A DNA stretch of 10,389 nt from Gammaproteobacteria bacterium (GTDB lineage: Bacteria > Pseudomonadota > Gammaproteobacteria > Arenicellales > JAANXG01): NCBI GenBank assembly GCA_018263405.1, contig JAANXG010000020.1, positions 1 to 10,389 of the forward strand, given 5' to 3'. The notes under the pieces were generated by a model, which did not search any database, was not told the origin of the DNA, and saw only the letters and a list, made by a program, of their open reading frames with translations. The position numbers were made by a program, and so were the translations under genes. Within the stretch, counting starts at the first letter, position 1. Every line of letters begins with the position of its first letter. Shown piece after piece: positions 1 through 6,465 of the stretch.

Positions 1-122
1 TTCCCGTTATCGTCGTTGTCGTTCCCGTTATCGTCGTTGTCGTTCCCGTTATCGTCGTTGTCGTTCCCGTTATCGTCGTTGTCGTTCCCGTTATCGTCGT
101 TGTCGTTCCCGTTATCGTCGTT
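1..122. repeat. 21-bp perfect tandem repeat inside the lipoprotein gene
   Basis: Five identical 21-bp units fill 1-105, and a sixth copy matches for its first 17 bases (106-122) before diverging. The array continues beyond the left edge, so the copy number is unknown. The unit length is a multiple of three, so gain or loss of copies adds or removes seven residues (NDNDDNG on the minus strand) without a frameshift. Perfect identity between units implies recent expansion or homogenisation. Confidence 0.95.
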
Positions 123-641
123 ACTGTTGTCCTCGACTTCGCCGCCGATCTGGTTGCCTGTGGCGTTAACCTCGACGGAGGCCACGGTGCCGCTCGTGCC
201 CAACGTCAAGTCGGTGCTGGTGTTGGCGTCGGCCTGAAAAGACGACGTTTCTCCCAGCGCCGCTCCGTCCTGGGACAGGCGTAGCGAATAGCTGCCGGGT
301 ACCACACTGGTGAATAAGAAGTCACCGCTGGCGTCGGTGGTTTGCGTTCCAACGACGTCGCCGTTGCTATCGATCAATTGCACGGTGACGCCGGGGATAC
401 CGGAGGCATGGGCCTGCTCAATCAAGACATCGGCGAGCGCGACCAGCAGGGGCCGTTCTTTGCCGGTGGGATACACGGCGGCAATGCCGTTGTCGACGGT
501 TCCGGCCACGGTTGCGCGCGCTGCGCCGCCGCCACCCGTCGAGCTGCCACCGCCGCCGCAGGCCGTAAGGGTCACTGCCAGGATCAGGGACGTCAACAGT
601 GAAAACAGCATGAACACTCGTCGTTTTATTACTCTATTCAT
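1..641 (-). CDS. Putative lipoprotein with Asp/Asn/Gly repeat tail (partial, C-terminus beyond left edge)
   Basis: This minus-strand reading frame opens with ATG at 641 and stays open to the left edge, giving 213 visible residues and no stop. A GAGG ribosome-binding site lies 9 bases upstream (651-654), favouring this start over the in-frame ATG at 611. Residues 1-27 form a basic then hydrophobic signal peptide ending in the lipobox LTAC, with Cys28 as the probable lipidation site, followed by a Gly/Ser-rich linker. Residues of roughly 43-150 contain a segment (GIPGVTVQLIDSNGDVVG, then DASGDFLFTSVVPGSYSLRL) typical of carboxypeptidase-regulatory-like or Cna-B-like beta-sandwich domains of surface proteins. 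From about residue 173 the chain becomes a heptapeptide repeat, NDNDDNG. The likely location is the cell envelope, anchored by lipid. Asp/Asn/Gly tracts of this kind can bind calcium or serve as hydrophilic spacers, but that is inference. Function is unknown, and what follows the repeat is not visible. Confidence 0.82.
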   Translation of the reverse strand, partial: MNRVIKRRVFMLFSLLTSLILAVTLTACGGGGSSTGGGGAARATVAGTVDNGIAAVYPTGKERPLLVALADVLIEQAHASGIPGVTVQLIDSNGDVVGTQTTDASGDFLFTSVVPGSYSLRLSQDGAALGETSSFQADANTSTDLTLGTSGTVASVEVNATGNQIGGEVEDNSNDDNGNDNDDNGNDNDDNGNDNDDNGNDNDDNGNDNDDNG

Positions 642-890
642 CTATCGTTACCTCGCGTACTTTGTTGGATGAAAATTCGATGAAAAATCGGTTATACTTA
701 CTTGGTGCGGACAAAGAAGACTGTGACGAGCCCTCGGTATTCGAAATGCACAACGGCATCTAATTCACCGTGTCGGCTTTGGTCGTGTCCGCGCGTCGTC
801 GCCGATAGCGATTGGCAACAAGCGTTAATGCTATGCGAGTGTGTTATGTCTGACCATCCGTCATACGTGAATCCCTGATAAATCAATAAC

Positions 891-1439
891 TTGGCTCTCC
901 GACCTGTTACATCTGTAAGATACTTCGATCTGGCTTTGCTGGGGGCGCTCGGCCTAGTCGGGCTGCTCGCCGTGATTGATCTCGTGGACGATATTGGAGA
1001 CGGGTTGTGGACTTTGCATGTGGTTACGGAAGTCGCCGTCCTTGTGGTGGTGCTTGTCGGTGCCTTCGTCGTGATGCAGCATCTGATTCGTGAGGCCATA
1101 ATGGCGCGCGAGGATGCAGCGGTGCTGGCGAAAAGCCTGGAAGTGAGTCACCGTGAAGCAAAACAATGGCGGGAAGAAGCGCAGGGACTGTTGCAGGGAC
1201 TCGGGCAGGCGATAGACCGGCAGTTTGGTACATGGAGCCTGACGGCGGCCGAGAAGGAGGTTGCTCTGTTCCTACTCAAGGGTCTGAGTCACAAAGAGAT
1301 CGCGAACATCCGCGGCATCGGCGAGGCGACGACCCGGCAGCAGGCCCGGTCCGTTTACCGGAAGGCGGGGGTGTCGGGACGCCGGGATCTCGCCGCCTTC
1401 TTCCTGGAAGACCTCGCGCTTCCGTCGGCAGCCGATTAG
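891..1439 (+). CDS. Membrane-anchored LuxR-type helix-turn-helix protein
   Basis: The 182-residue product has two hydrophobic segments (about 13-30 and 43-63), a charged, probably helical stretch (about 68-110), and a C-terminal LuxR/GerE-type DNA-binding domain (about 114-175). The core LTAAEKEVALFLLKGLSHKE matches the first helices of that fold, and RSVYRKAGVSGRRDLAAFFL matches the last two. There is no receiver or autoinducer-binding domain, so the input signal is unknown; the two membrane helices suggest a membrane-tethered regulator. The frame opens only after a TAA at 879, and TTG at 891 is the first usual start codon. No ribosome-binding site precedes it, and the next in-frame ATG (residue 62) would remove both membrane segments, so the start is uncertain. 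The gene ends 52 bp before ubiT in the same direction and could be co-transcribed with it. A role in controlling ubiTUV or the divergent lipoprotein is inference only. Confidence 0.8.
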   Translation: MALRPVTSVRYFDLALLGALGLVGLLAVIDLVDDIGDGLWTLHVVTEVAVLVVVLVGAFVVMQHLIREAIMAREDAAVLAKSLEVSHREAKQWREEAQGLLQGLGQAIDRQFGTWSLTAAEKEVALFLLKGLSHKEIANIRGIGEATTRQQARSVYRKAGVSGRRDLAAFFLEDLALPSAAD

Positions 1440-1491
1440 ATCGAATCTCGCGGCCCATTACCATCGCAGTGCGCGAATAAATCCTCACCTC

Positions 1492-2010
1492 ATGACCAGC
1501 AGCACCCCGTCCTTGCAGTCGTTTGTCAATGCACCGCGTATCCTGTTCGCGCCGGTGCCGCTGTCGGTTTTGCAACCCTTGCTGCAGCGGGTCGCGTCGA
1601 ATGTCGTCCGGACGCGACCCGGGTTGTTTGAGCGTCTCGGCACACACAAGTCCACGCGTTTTCTGATTGACCCGACCAACTTGCCTTTTGCCGTATTGCT
1701 GCGACCGGATCCGAATAGTGTGTTGCTCAAGGCAGTGCGCAGACGCGAAGAGCCACATCATGATGCCCGAATTGCGGGTACTTTCCTGACCCTGCTGAAT
1801 ATGGTCGACGGCCGCCTCGACGGCGATGCGCTGTTTTTCAGTCGCGATTTGCAGGTGACGGGCGACACGGAGGCCGTGGTCTCCCTGCGCAACGCTCTGG
1901 ACGATCTGGAAGGCAGCATTGCCGACGACATCGCCTCGCTGTTGGGGCCGCCGGGACGTTTTGCACTCAAGCGCTTGAGAGCCCTGAAGCGCCGGGGCGA
2001 TGAAGGCTGA
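1492..2010 (+). CDS. ubiT: UbiT, SCP2-domain accessory factor of anaerobic ubiquinone synthesis
   Basis: The 172-residue protein is close to the length of E. coli UbiT (YhbT) and carries an SCP2 (sterol carrier protein 2-like) fold. The diagnostic stretch is LDGDALFFSRDLQVTGDTEA near residues 109-128. In E. coli, UbiT is needed for ubiquinone synthesis without oxygen and is thought to bind the hydrophobic quinone intermediates. The N-terminal part (PRILFAPVPLSVLQPLLQR) is amphipathic to hydrophobic and may touch the membrane. The start ATG at 1492 lacks a clear ribosome-binding site, but no better one is seen. The gene overlaps ubiU by 11 bp, which supports one transcript and coupled translation. 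The identification rests on both the domain and the neighbours. Confidence 0.9.
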   Translation: MTSSTPSLQSFVNAPRILFAPVPLSVLQPLLQRVASNVVRTRPGLFERLGTHKSTRFLIDPTNLPFAVLLRPDPNSVLLKAVRRREEPHHDARIAGTFLTLLNMVDGRLDGDALFFSRDLQVTGDTEAVVSLRNALDDLEGSIADDIASLLGPPGRFALKRLRALKRRGDEG

Positions 2011-3010
2011 GTCCGCGCGCCCCGAGCTCGTGTGCCCCGCCGGAACGCCGGCGGGCCTGCGCACCGCCGTGGACGCCGGTGCGGACGCGGTGTATTGCGG
2101 ATTTCGGAACGCTACCAACGCGCGGAATTTCCCGGGCCTGAATTTCACCACCGATGAGCTGACGGAGGCCGTGGGTTACGCGCATAAGCGGGACACCAAG
2201 GTACTGCTCGCCGTCAACACCTTCCCACCCGCGGGCCACACGGATTTGTGGCGCAAGGCCGTGGACGACGGCATCGCGCTGGGTGTCGATGCGATTATCG
2301 TCGCCGATATGGGTGTCGCCCGTTACGCGGCGGAGCGCCATCCCGAGCAACGTCTTCATCTATCCGTTCAGGCGGGCGCGCCGTCGGTGGAGGCGGTGCG
2401 GTTCTATTGCGAAGAGTTCGGCGTCAAGCGCGTCGTGCTGCCGCGTATACTGACGGTGCCCGAGATCAGGGCGTTGCACGACGAAACCGGGTGTGAACTC
2501 GAGACATTCATATTCGGCAACCACGGTTTGATGGCCGAGGGACGGTGCAGCCTGACCAACTTCGCGACAGGTTTGTCGACGAATATGGACGGTGTCTGTT
2601 CTCCGGCCAGTCACGTGCACTACGAAGAAGATCGACAACGCAACCTGAGTACCCGGCTCGGACCGTTCACGATCGATTGTTTCGCCTGCGGGCAGAGCGC
2701 CGGCTACCCGACGATCTGCAAGGGGCGTTACCGGACGCCGGGCCATCCCGAAGGCTATTATGCGTTTGAGGAACCGTTGAGCCTCAATCTGGCGGCGTTG
2801 CTGCCGGCCCTGATGAACGCGGGGGTGCGGGCGCTGAAAATCGAAGGACGCCAGCGCGGCAAGGCCTACGTGCAGGCCGTCGTATCGGCCTGGCGCAAAG
2901 CTGTCGACGACGTGATGGCGGGCAATGAGCCGGGCCTCGACAATCTGTTGGCGTTGACCGAGGGTCAGAAGGAGGGCCAGGGTGCGTTCGCCGGGAAAAG
3001 GTGGCGGTGA
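2000..3010 (+). CDS. ubiU: UbiU, U32-family protein for O2-independent quinone hydroxylation
   Basis: The 336-residue protein is a U32-family member close in length to E. coli UbiU (YhbU). Recognisable blocks are ELVCPAGTPAGLRTAVDAGA at the N-terminus, NARNFPGLNFT (41-50), MAEGRCSLTNFATG (178-191), GVCSPASHV (198-206), AGYPTICKGRY (234-244) and ALKIEGRQRGKAYV (278-291). With UbiV it forms the heterodimer that introduces hydroxyl groups into the quinone ring without O2; each E. coli subunit holds a [4Fe-4S] cluster. By spacing, C183, C200 and C240 match E. coli ligands C176, C193 and C232. The position expected to match C169 is Gly176 (in FGNHGLMAEGRC), while a CxxC pair (C227, C230) sits just before C240. 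The cluster may be held differently here, or this may be a subfamily trait. The ATG at 2000 overlaps ubiT, and the TGA at 3008-3010 overlaps the ubiV start. Confidence 0.92.
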   Translation: MKAESARPELVCPAGTPAGLRTAVDAGADAVYCGFRNATNARNFPGLNFTTDELTEAVGYAHKRDTKVLLAVNTFPPAGHTDLWRKAVDDGIALGVDAIIVADMGVARYAAERHPEQRLHLSVQAGAPSVEAVRFYCEEFGVKRVVLPRILTVPEIRALHDETGCELETFIFGNHGLMAEGRCSLTNFATGLSTNMDGVCSPASHVHYEEDRQRNLSTRLGPFTIDCFACGQSAGYPTICKGRYRTPGHPEGYYAFEEPLSLNLAALLPALMNAGVRALKIEGRQRGKAYVQAVVSAWRKAVDDVMAGNEPGLDNLLALTEGQKEGQGAFAGKRWR

Positions 3011-3939
3011 TGCAGCGTGCCGAACTCACCATGGGGCCGGCCCTGTTTAACTGGAAACCGGAAACCTGGCGGGATTTCTATTTCCAGGTCGCGGACGAAT
3101 CCTGTGTCGACACGGTCTATCTGGGTGAAATTGTCTGCGCCAAGCGCACGCCGTTTTTCGAACCCTGTTATGCGCAAGTCACCGAACGCCTGCAGCGGGC
3201 GGGCAAGCAGGTGGTTTTTTCGACCCTCATCGAGGTCATGACCGAACGGGAACGCAGAATCACGGTGGATCTCTGCGCCCGTGATGGCTTGCTCGTCGAG
3301 GCCAATGACGCGGCGGCGCTCTACCACTTACGCGGCAAGCCCCACCGTGTCGGCCCGTTCGTCAACACGTATAATGAACAGACGCTGGCATTTCTGGCTG
3401 CCAAAGGCGCCGAGCATATGACTCTCCCATGGGAATTACCCCACGGCAGCCTGGCTATATTGGCGGGAAAAGCGGCCGCGTTGGACGTCACGCTGGAAGT
3501 GCCCGTTTACGGCCGCATGCCTTTGGCGTTGTCGGCGCGTTGCTATCACGCCCGCGCCCACGGCCGGGTCAAGGACAATTGCCAGTTCGTTTGCGATCAA
3601 GACCCGGATGGCATGGAACTCAAGACGTTGCAGGGCGCTCCTTTTCTGGTCATCAACGGTATACAAACCCTGTCCCACACCTGTCTGAACCTGACGCACG
3701 AGTTGCCGGAGTTGTGCGAAATGGGCATCGGGGCATTCCGGCTATCGCCCCACAGCCGCGACATGGTGGAGACGGCCGACCTGTTTCGAGGGGTATTGGA
3801 CCGGCGCTTCAGTGCCGGCAAAGCGACAGCGAGGCTCGAAGCTCTTGGCTTGAACCGGGACCGCGGCGCCCGGGATCAGGCCGTGCCTTTCTCCAACGGC
3901 TTTTACCACGGGCAGGCGGGCTACCAATGGGTGGGGTAA
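3010..3939 (+). CDS. ubiV: UbiV, U32-family iron-sulfur partner of UbiU
   Basis: UbiV pairs with UbiU for O2-independent ring hydroxylation in ubiquinone synthesis. The preferred start is the ATG at 3010, which overlaps the ubiU stop as TGATG, has AAGG eight bases upstream and gives 309 residues beginning MQRAELTMGPALFNW, matching the E. coli N-terminus. A GTG at 3001 would add three residues. All four cluster cysteines are present: C43 in LGEIVCAKR, C178 in SARCYHAR, then C191 and C195 in KDNCQFVCDQ. The spacings of 13 and 4 equal those of E. coli C180, C193 and C197. Other family blocks are VVFSTLIEV, VINGIQTLS and FRLSPHSRDM. The stop TAA at 3937-3939 lies inside the left terminal repeat of a small insertion; without that insertion the protein would end one residue later (W-V-G-C-stop). 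No FNR-type site was found upstream of the cluster. Confidence 0.93.
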   Translation: MQRAELTMGPALFNWKPETWRDFYFQVADESCVDTVYLGEIVCAKRTPFFEPCYAQVTERLQRAGKQVVFSTLIEVMTERERRITVDLCARDGLLVEANDAAALYHLRGKPHRVGPFVNTYNEQTLAFLAAKGAEHMTLPWELPHGSLAILAGKAAALDVTLEVPVYGRMPLALSARCYHARAHGRVKDNCQFVCDQDPDGMELKTLQGAPFLVINGIQTLSHTCLNLTHELPELCEMGIGAFRLSPHSRDMVETADLFRGVLDRRFSAGKATARLEALGLNRDRGARDQAVPFSNGFYHGQAGYQWVG

Positions 3940-3997
3940 TTTCTCAATAACCCCCCCACATGATCGCCGACATTGCACGGACTTTTTGAGAAATTAC
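3936..3997. mobile_element. 62-bp miniature inverted-repeat element, IS66-like ends, with 8-bp target duplication
   Basis: The left end GTAATTTCTCAA (3936-3947) is the exact inverted copy of the right end TTGAGAAATTAC (3986-3997); 14 of the outer 15 bases match. The direct repeat TGGGTGGG abuts the element on both sides (3928-3935 and 3998-4005), as expected for a target-site duplication. Ends starting GTAA together with 8-bp duplications are known traits of IS66-family insertion sequences. The element is far too short to encode a transposase, so it would need one supplied in trans or be a deletion remnant. It supplies the ubiV stop codon. In RNA the ends could pair as a 12-bp stem with a 38-base loop, competing with a smaller GTGGGG/CCCCAC stem (3931-3936 with 3954-3959). 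The repeat structure is certain; the family assignment is inference. Confidence 0.7.
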
Positions 3998-4062
3998 TGG
4001 GTGGGCTGTTAAGGTGCGGATTCCGCAAGGCAAGAGAAGTTATGACCGCCGGATGGGCGTGG

Positions 4063-4092
4063 TTCCATTCGATCCCGTAAGCGTGGTATAAA
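4063..4092 (+). promoter_or_regulatory. Candidate sigma-70 promoter of tRNA-Leu
   Basis: A good -10 box TATAAA (4087-4092) is followed by a GC-rich discriminator (CCGCGGCC), a feature of growth-rate- and ppGpp-controlled stable RNA promoters. The -35 candidate TTCCAT (4063-4068, spacer 18) is weak. The tRNA begins about 50 bases downstream, a reasonable leader length. Confidence 0.45.
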
Positions 4093-4143
4093 CCGCGGCC
4101 GGTTCGTTGTGGGGAGTGCACAAACGTACCGCCGCAGCGGGCT

Positions 4144-4228
4144 GCGAAAGTGGCGGAACTGGTAGACGCGCTGGTTTTAGGTACCAGTGGGGTAACCCGT
4201 GGGAGTTCGAGTCTCCCCTTTCGCACCA
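4144..4228 (+). tRNA. tRNA-Leu (anticodon UAG)
   Basis: The 85-base gene has matching acceptor arms GCGAAAG (4144-4150) and CTTTCGC (4218-4224), a discriminator A and an encoded CCA end. The anticodon stem CTGGT/ACCAG encloses the loop TTTAGGT, giving anticodon TAG (reads CUN leucine codons, mainly CUA). A long variable arm (GGGG-TAA-CCCG) identifies a class II tRNA, as expected for leucine, and the T arm GGGAG-TTCGAGT-CTCCC is complete. A leucine tRNA just upstream of tig is a known arrangement in Pseudomonas and related bacteria. Confidence 0.97.
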
Positions 4229-4315
4229 GTTCCGATGCCGACGGGCCGGGGAAGGCGCCGGGAAATGACGCCTTGAATTCCCGAAGCGCTCAACGAGAAA
4301 ATACCGGTGTTCCGT

Positions 4316-4338
4316 GGCGTGGGCACGCAGCCCGCGCC
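4316..4338 (+). other. Stable hairpin between tRNA-Leu and tig
   Basis: GGCGTGGGC (4316-4324) and GCCCGCGCC (4330-4338) form a 9-bp RNA stem with one G-U pair around the 5-base loop ACGCA. There is no T-run directly after it, so it is not a standard intrinsic terminator. It could separate tRNA from tig transcripts, protect the tig 5' end or mark a processing site; none of these can be decided from the sequence. Confidence 0.45.
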
Positions 4339-4407
4339 GATACAGGTTTCTCCCCGTTGATCCATTATCGAACAACCGGGACACATGCTCAGTCTGCGAG
4401 GCGATGA

Positions 4408-5715
4408 ATGCAAGTATCCGTTGAAAACACCGGTACCCTGGGTCGGTTGATGACCGTTGCCATACCCGCGGATGAAGTCGAGCAACAGATTCAGACACGA
4501 CTGAAGCATCTGGCGAAGAACGCCAGGTTGCCGGGTTTTCGACCGGGTAAAGCCCCCTTAAAAATTATCAATGCGCATTACGGCGATCGGGTCCTCCAGG
4601 AAGTAGCGGGCAACCTTATCGAGAATTCGCTGAAGGAAGCGTTTACCCAGGAAAACCTGATTCCCGCCGGAGGACCCAATGTCGAGCCCAAATCCATGGC
4701 GCGTGGTAAGGATCTCGAATTTACCGTGAGTTTTGATGTTTATCCGGAAATCAAGAAACTCGACCTGAAAGGTGTCGAGATAGAGCGGTCGGTGTGCGAA
4801 ATCACCGAGGAGGACATTGATCGGACCCTGGAGTCGATGCGCAGGCAGCGCGTGACGTATAAGCCGGTGGAACGGGCGGCGCAGGAAGGCGATCAGGCTT
4901 GCATCGATTTCAAAGGGACCATCGATGGCGAGCCGTTTGCCGGGGGGCAGGCCGAAGACTACCGGCTGGTGCTTGGACAGGGGCAATTCCTTGAGGGTTT
5001 CGAACAGGAAATTCTCGCCGCGAGAGCCGGCGAGCAGCGGACAGTAAGTGTGACATTCCCGGATGATTATCATGGAGAATCGGTGGCCGGTAAGGCGGTT
5101 GAGTTCGATATCTCCATCAAGGAGGTCGCGGAACCCGAACTTCCGCAAGTCAACGTGGAGTTCGTCAAATCGTTTGGTGTGGAAGATGGTGATCCGGAGA
5201 CATTTCGCCGGGAGATCGCGGACAATCTTACCCGGGAGCGGGACGAGCGCGTCAGCAGGCTAACGCGATCCCGGGTTTTGGACGCATTGATACGGGAAAA
5301 CGACCTGGATGTACCGGCAAAGCTGGTGGAACAGGAGATCGACAACATGATCGCGATGAACAAGTCGATGCTCGACCAGCAGGGGGTGCCGACGGGGCGG
5401 TTCAATCCTGAGCGCGAGCAATATAGAAACGATGCGTCGCGGCGGGTGGCGATGGGACTTATTCTGTCCGAAATAGTCCGACAGAACGATCTCAAGCCCG
5501 ACCAGAACAAAGTGAAGGGGAAAGTAGAGAGCATGGCGGCAAGCTACGATCAACCGGAAGCTTTCGTACAATGGTATCATAGCAGCGGCGAGCGGATGCA
5601 GCAGATTGAATCCGCAGTGCTTGAAGAACAGGTCGTTGAACTGTTGCTTGAGGATGCCGACGCGAAGGACAAACCAGTATCTTTGCAGGAACTGACAGAG
5701 CAATCCAGTACGTAA
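4408..5715 (+). CDS. tig: Trigger factor, ribosome-bound chaperone and prolyl isomerase
   Basis: The 435-residue protein (E. coli: 432) begins MQVSVENTGTLGRLMTVAIP like the E. coli protein. The ribosome-binding signature GFRPGKAP is at residues 43-50, in the N-terminal domain that docks at the peptide exit tunnel. An FKBP-type peptidyl-prolyl isomerase domain spans about 160-245 (ACIDFKGTIDGEPFAGG, LGQGQFLEGFE, VTFPDDYHGESVAGKAVEF). The rest is the helical C-terminal chaperone domain, with FVKSFGVEDG and the conserved LEEQVVELLL near the end. It shields and helps fold nascent chains as they leave the ribosome. The ribosome-binding site GAGG (4398-4401) is six bases from the ATG. clpP follows after 46 bp, so tig and clpP may share a transcript. 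Confidence 0.98.
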   Translation: MQVSVENTGTLGRLMTVAIPADEVEQQIQTRLKHLAKNARLPGFRPGKAPLKIINAHYGDRVLQEVAGNLIENSLKEAFTQENLIPAGGPNVEPKSMARGKDLEFTVSFDVYPEIKKLDLKGVEIERSVCEITEEDIDRTLESMRRQRVTYKPVERAAQEGDQACIDFKGTIDGEPFAGGQAEDYRLVLGQGQFLEGFEQEILAARAGEQRTVSVTFPDDYHGESVAGKAVEFDISIKEVAEPELPQVNVEFVKSFGVEDGDPETFRREIADNLTRERDERVSRLTRSRVLDALIRENDLDVPAKLVEQEIDNMIAMNKSMLDQQGVPTGRFNPEREQYRNDASRRVAMGLILSEIVRQNDLKPDQNKVKGKVESMAASYDQPEAFVQWYHSSGERMQQIESAVLEEQVVELLLEDADAKDKPVSLQELTEQSST

Positions 5716-5761
5716 GATCCGGCAGACGTACCGGTACAAGACCTCCAATAAACGGGTAAAC

Positions 5762-6397
5762 ATGATTTCGACACGATACGACCACAATCCACCCGCGACC
5801 GAGCCGCAGGATGTGGGGCTCGTGCCAATGGTGATCGAGAGCACCGGTCGCGGTGAGCGCGCCTATGACATTTACTCGCGAATGCTCAAGGAGCGGGTGG
5901 TGTTCCTGGTGGGGCCGATCGAGGACCACATGGCGAACCTAATTGTGGCTCAATTGCTTTTCCTGGAATCCGAAAACCCGGATAAGGATATTCACCTTTA
6001 CATTAACAGCCCGGGCGGCGCCGTCAACGCCGGACTGGCGATCTACGATACCATGCAGTTTATTAAACCGGATGTGAGTACCGTGGTTGTAGGGCAGGCT
6101 GCCAGTATGGGCGCGGTGATTCTGGCGGGCGGGGCCAAGGCCAAGCGGCATGCCTTGTCCCACGCGAGAATGATGATTCATCAGCCTTGGGGAGGGTTTC
6201 AAGGCCAGGCCTCGGATATCGACATCCATGCCCACGAAATTCTGGATTTAAAAAAACGTTTGAATCAGCTGCTCGTGCACCATACCGGACAGGATGATGA
6301 GACCATTGCACGGGATACCGACCGCGACTATTTTATGGGTGGTCAGCAGGCCGTCGGATACGGGCTGATTGACTCGGTGATCGATAAACGGGAATAG
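5762..6397 (+). CDS. clpP: ClpP, ATP-dependent protease proteolytic subunit
   Basis: The 211-residue serine peptidase forms the two-ring, 14-subunit chamber that degrades proteins unfolded by ClpX. The catalytic triad is Ser115 (GQAASMGA), His140 (MMIHQP) and Asp189 (ARDTDRD); the spacings of 25 and 49 equal those of the E. coli enzyme. The oxyanion-region motif INSPGGAVNAG is at 81-91. By comparison with E. coli, an N-terminal propeptide of about 18 residues would be removed before GLVPMVIE. The stretch MGAVILAGGAKAKRHALSHA differs from the commoner MGAFLLxAGAKGKR form, but no key residue is lost. It lies between tig and clpX, 68 bp before clpX, a standard arrangement. Confidence 0.97.
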   Translation: MISTRYDHNPPATEPQDVGLVPMVIESTGRGERAYDIYSRMLKERVVFLVGPIEDHMANLIVAQLLFLESENPDKDIHLYINSPGGAVNAGLAIYDTMQFIKPDVSTVVVGQAASMGAVILAGGAKAKRHALSHARMMIHQPWGGFQGQASDIDIHAHEILDLKKRLNQLLVHHTGQDDETIARDTDRDYFMGGQQAVGYGLIDSVIDKRE

Positions 6398-6465
6398 TAG
6401 AATACCGGGACTTGCAAATGTTCGCCTGAAGCTGCATCGTTAAGTCTGTGGCAGGTTGAAAATTT

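Noticed and set aside
1..122. Tandem repeats considered as a CRISPR array
   Set aside because: The 21-bp units are directly adjacent with no spacers and lie in frame inside a lipoprotein gene.
16..237. Plus-strand open frame of Ser/Phe/Pro/Leu repeats
   Set aside because: It is the antisense reading of the 21-bp repeat array; the minus strand has the signal peptide, lipobox and ribosome-binding site.
680..720. Minus-strand promoter for the lipoprotein gene (TATAAC with TTCTTT upstream)
   Set aside because: The -35 match is poor and the region is AT-rich, so chance matches are expected.
875..886. FNR-like site (TGAT and ATCAA half-sites) before the LuxR-type gene
   Set aside because: The half-sites are too close; the FNR consensus needs four bases between TTGAT and ATCAA, and the left half does not match when spaced correctly.
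698..1099. Minus-strand open frame covering the intergenic region and start of the LuxR-type gene
   Set aside because: The translated protein is a low-quality Ser/Thr/Arg-rich sequence with no domain, and it overlaps a well-supported gene on the other strand.
4144..4228. tRNA-Leu as an attachment site of an integrated island
   Set aside because: No integrase and no repeated tRNA 3' end are visible, and the genes on both sides are ordinary core genes.
4272..4277. CTTGAA as a sigma-32 -35 element upstream of tig
   Set aside because: No CCCCAT-like -10 element occurs at a suitable distance.
5728..5737. Perfect palindrome GTACCGGTAC between tig and clpP
   Set aside because: A single 10-bp palindrome with no matching known operator and no second copy in the window is not enough to call a site.
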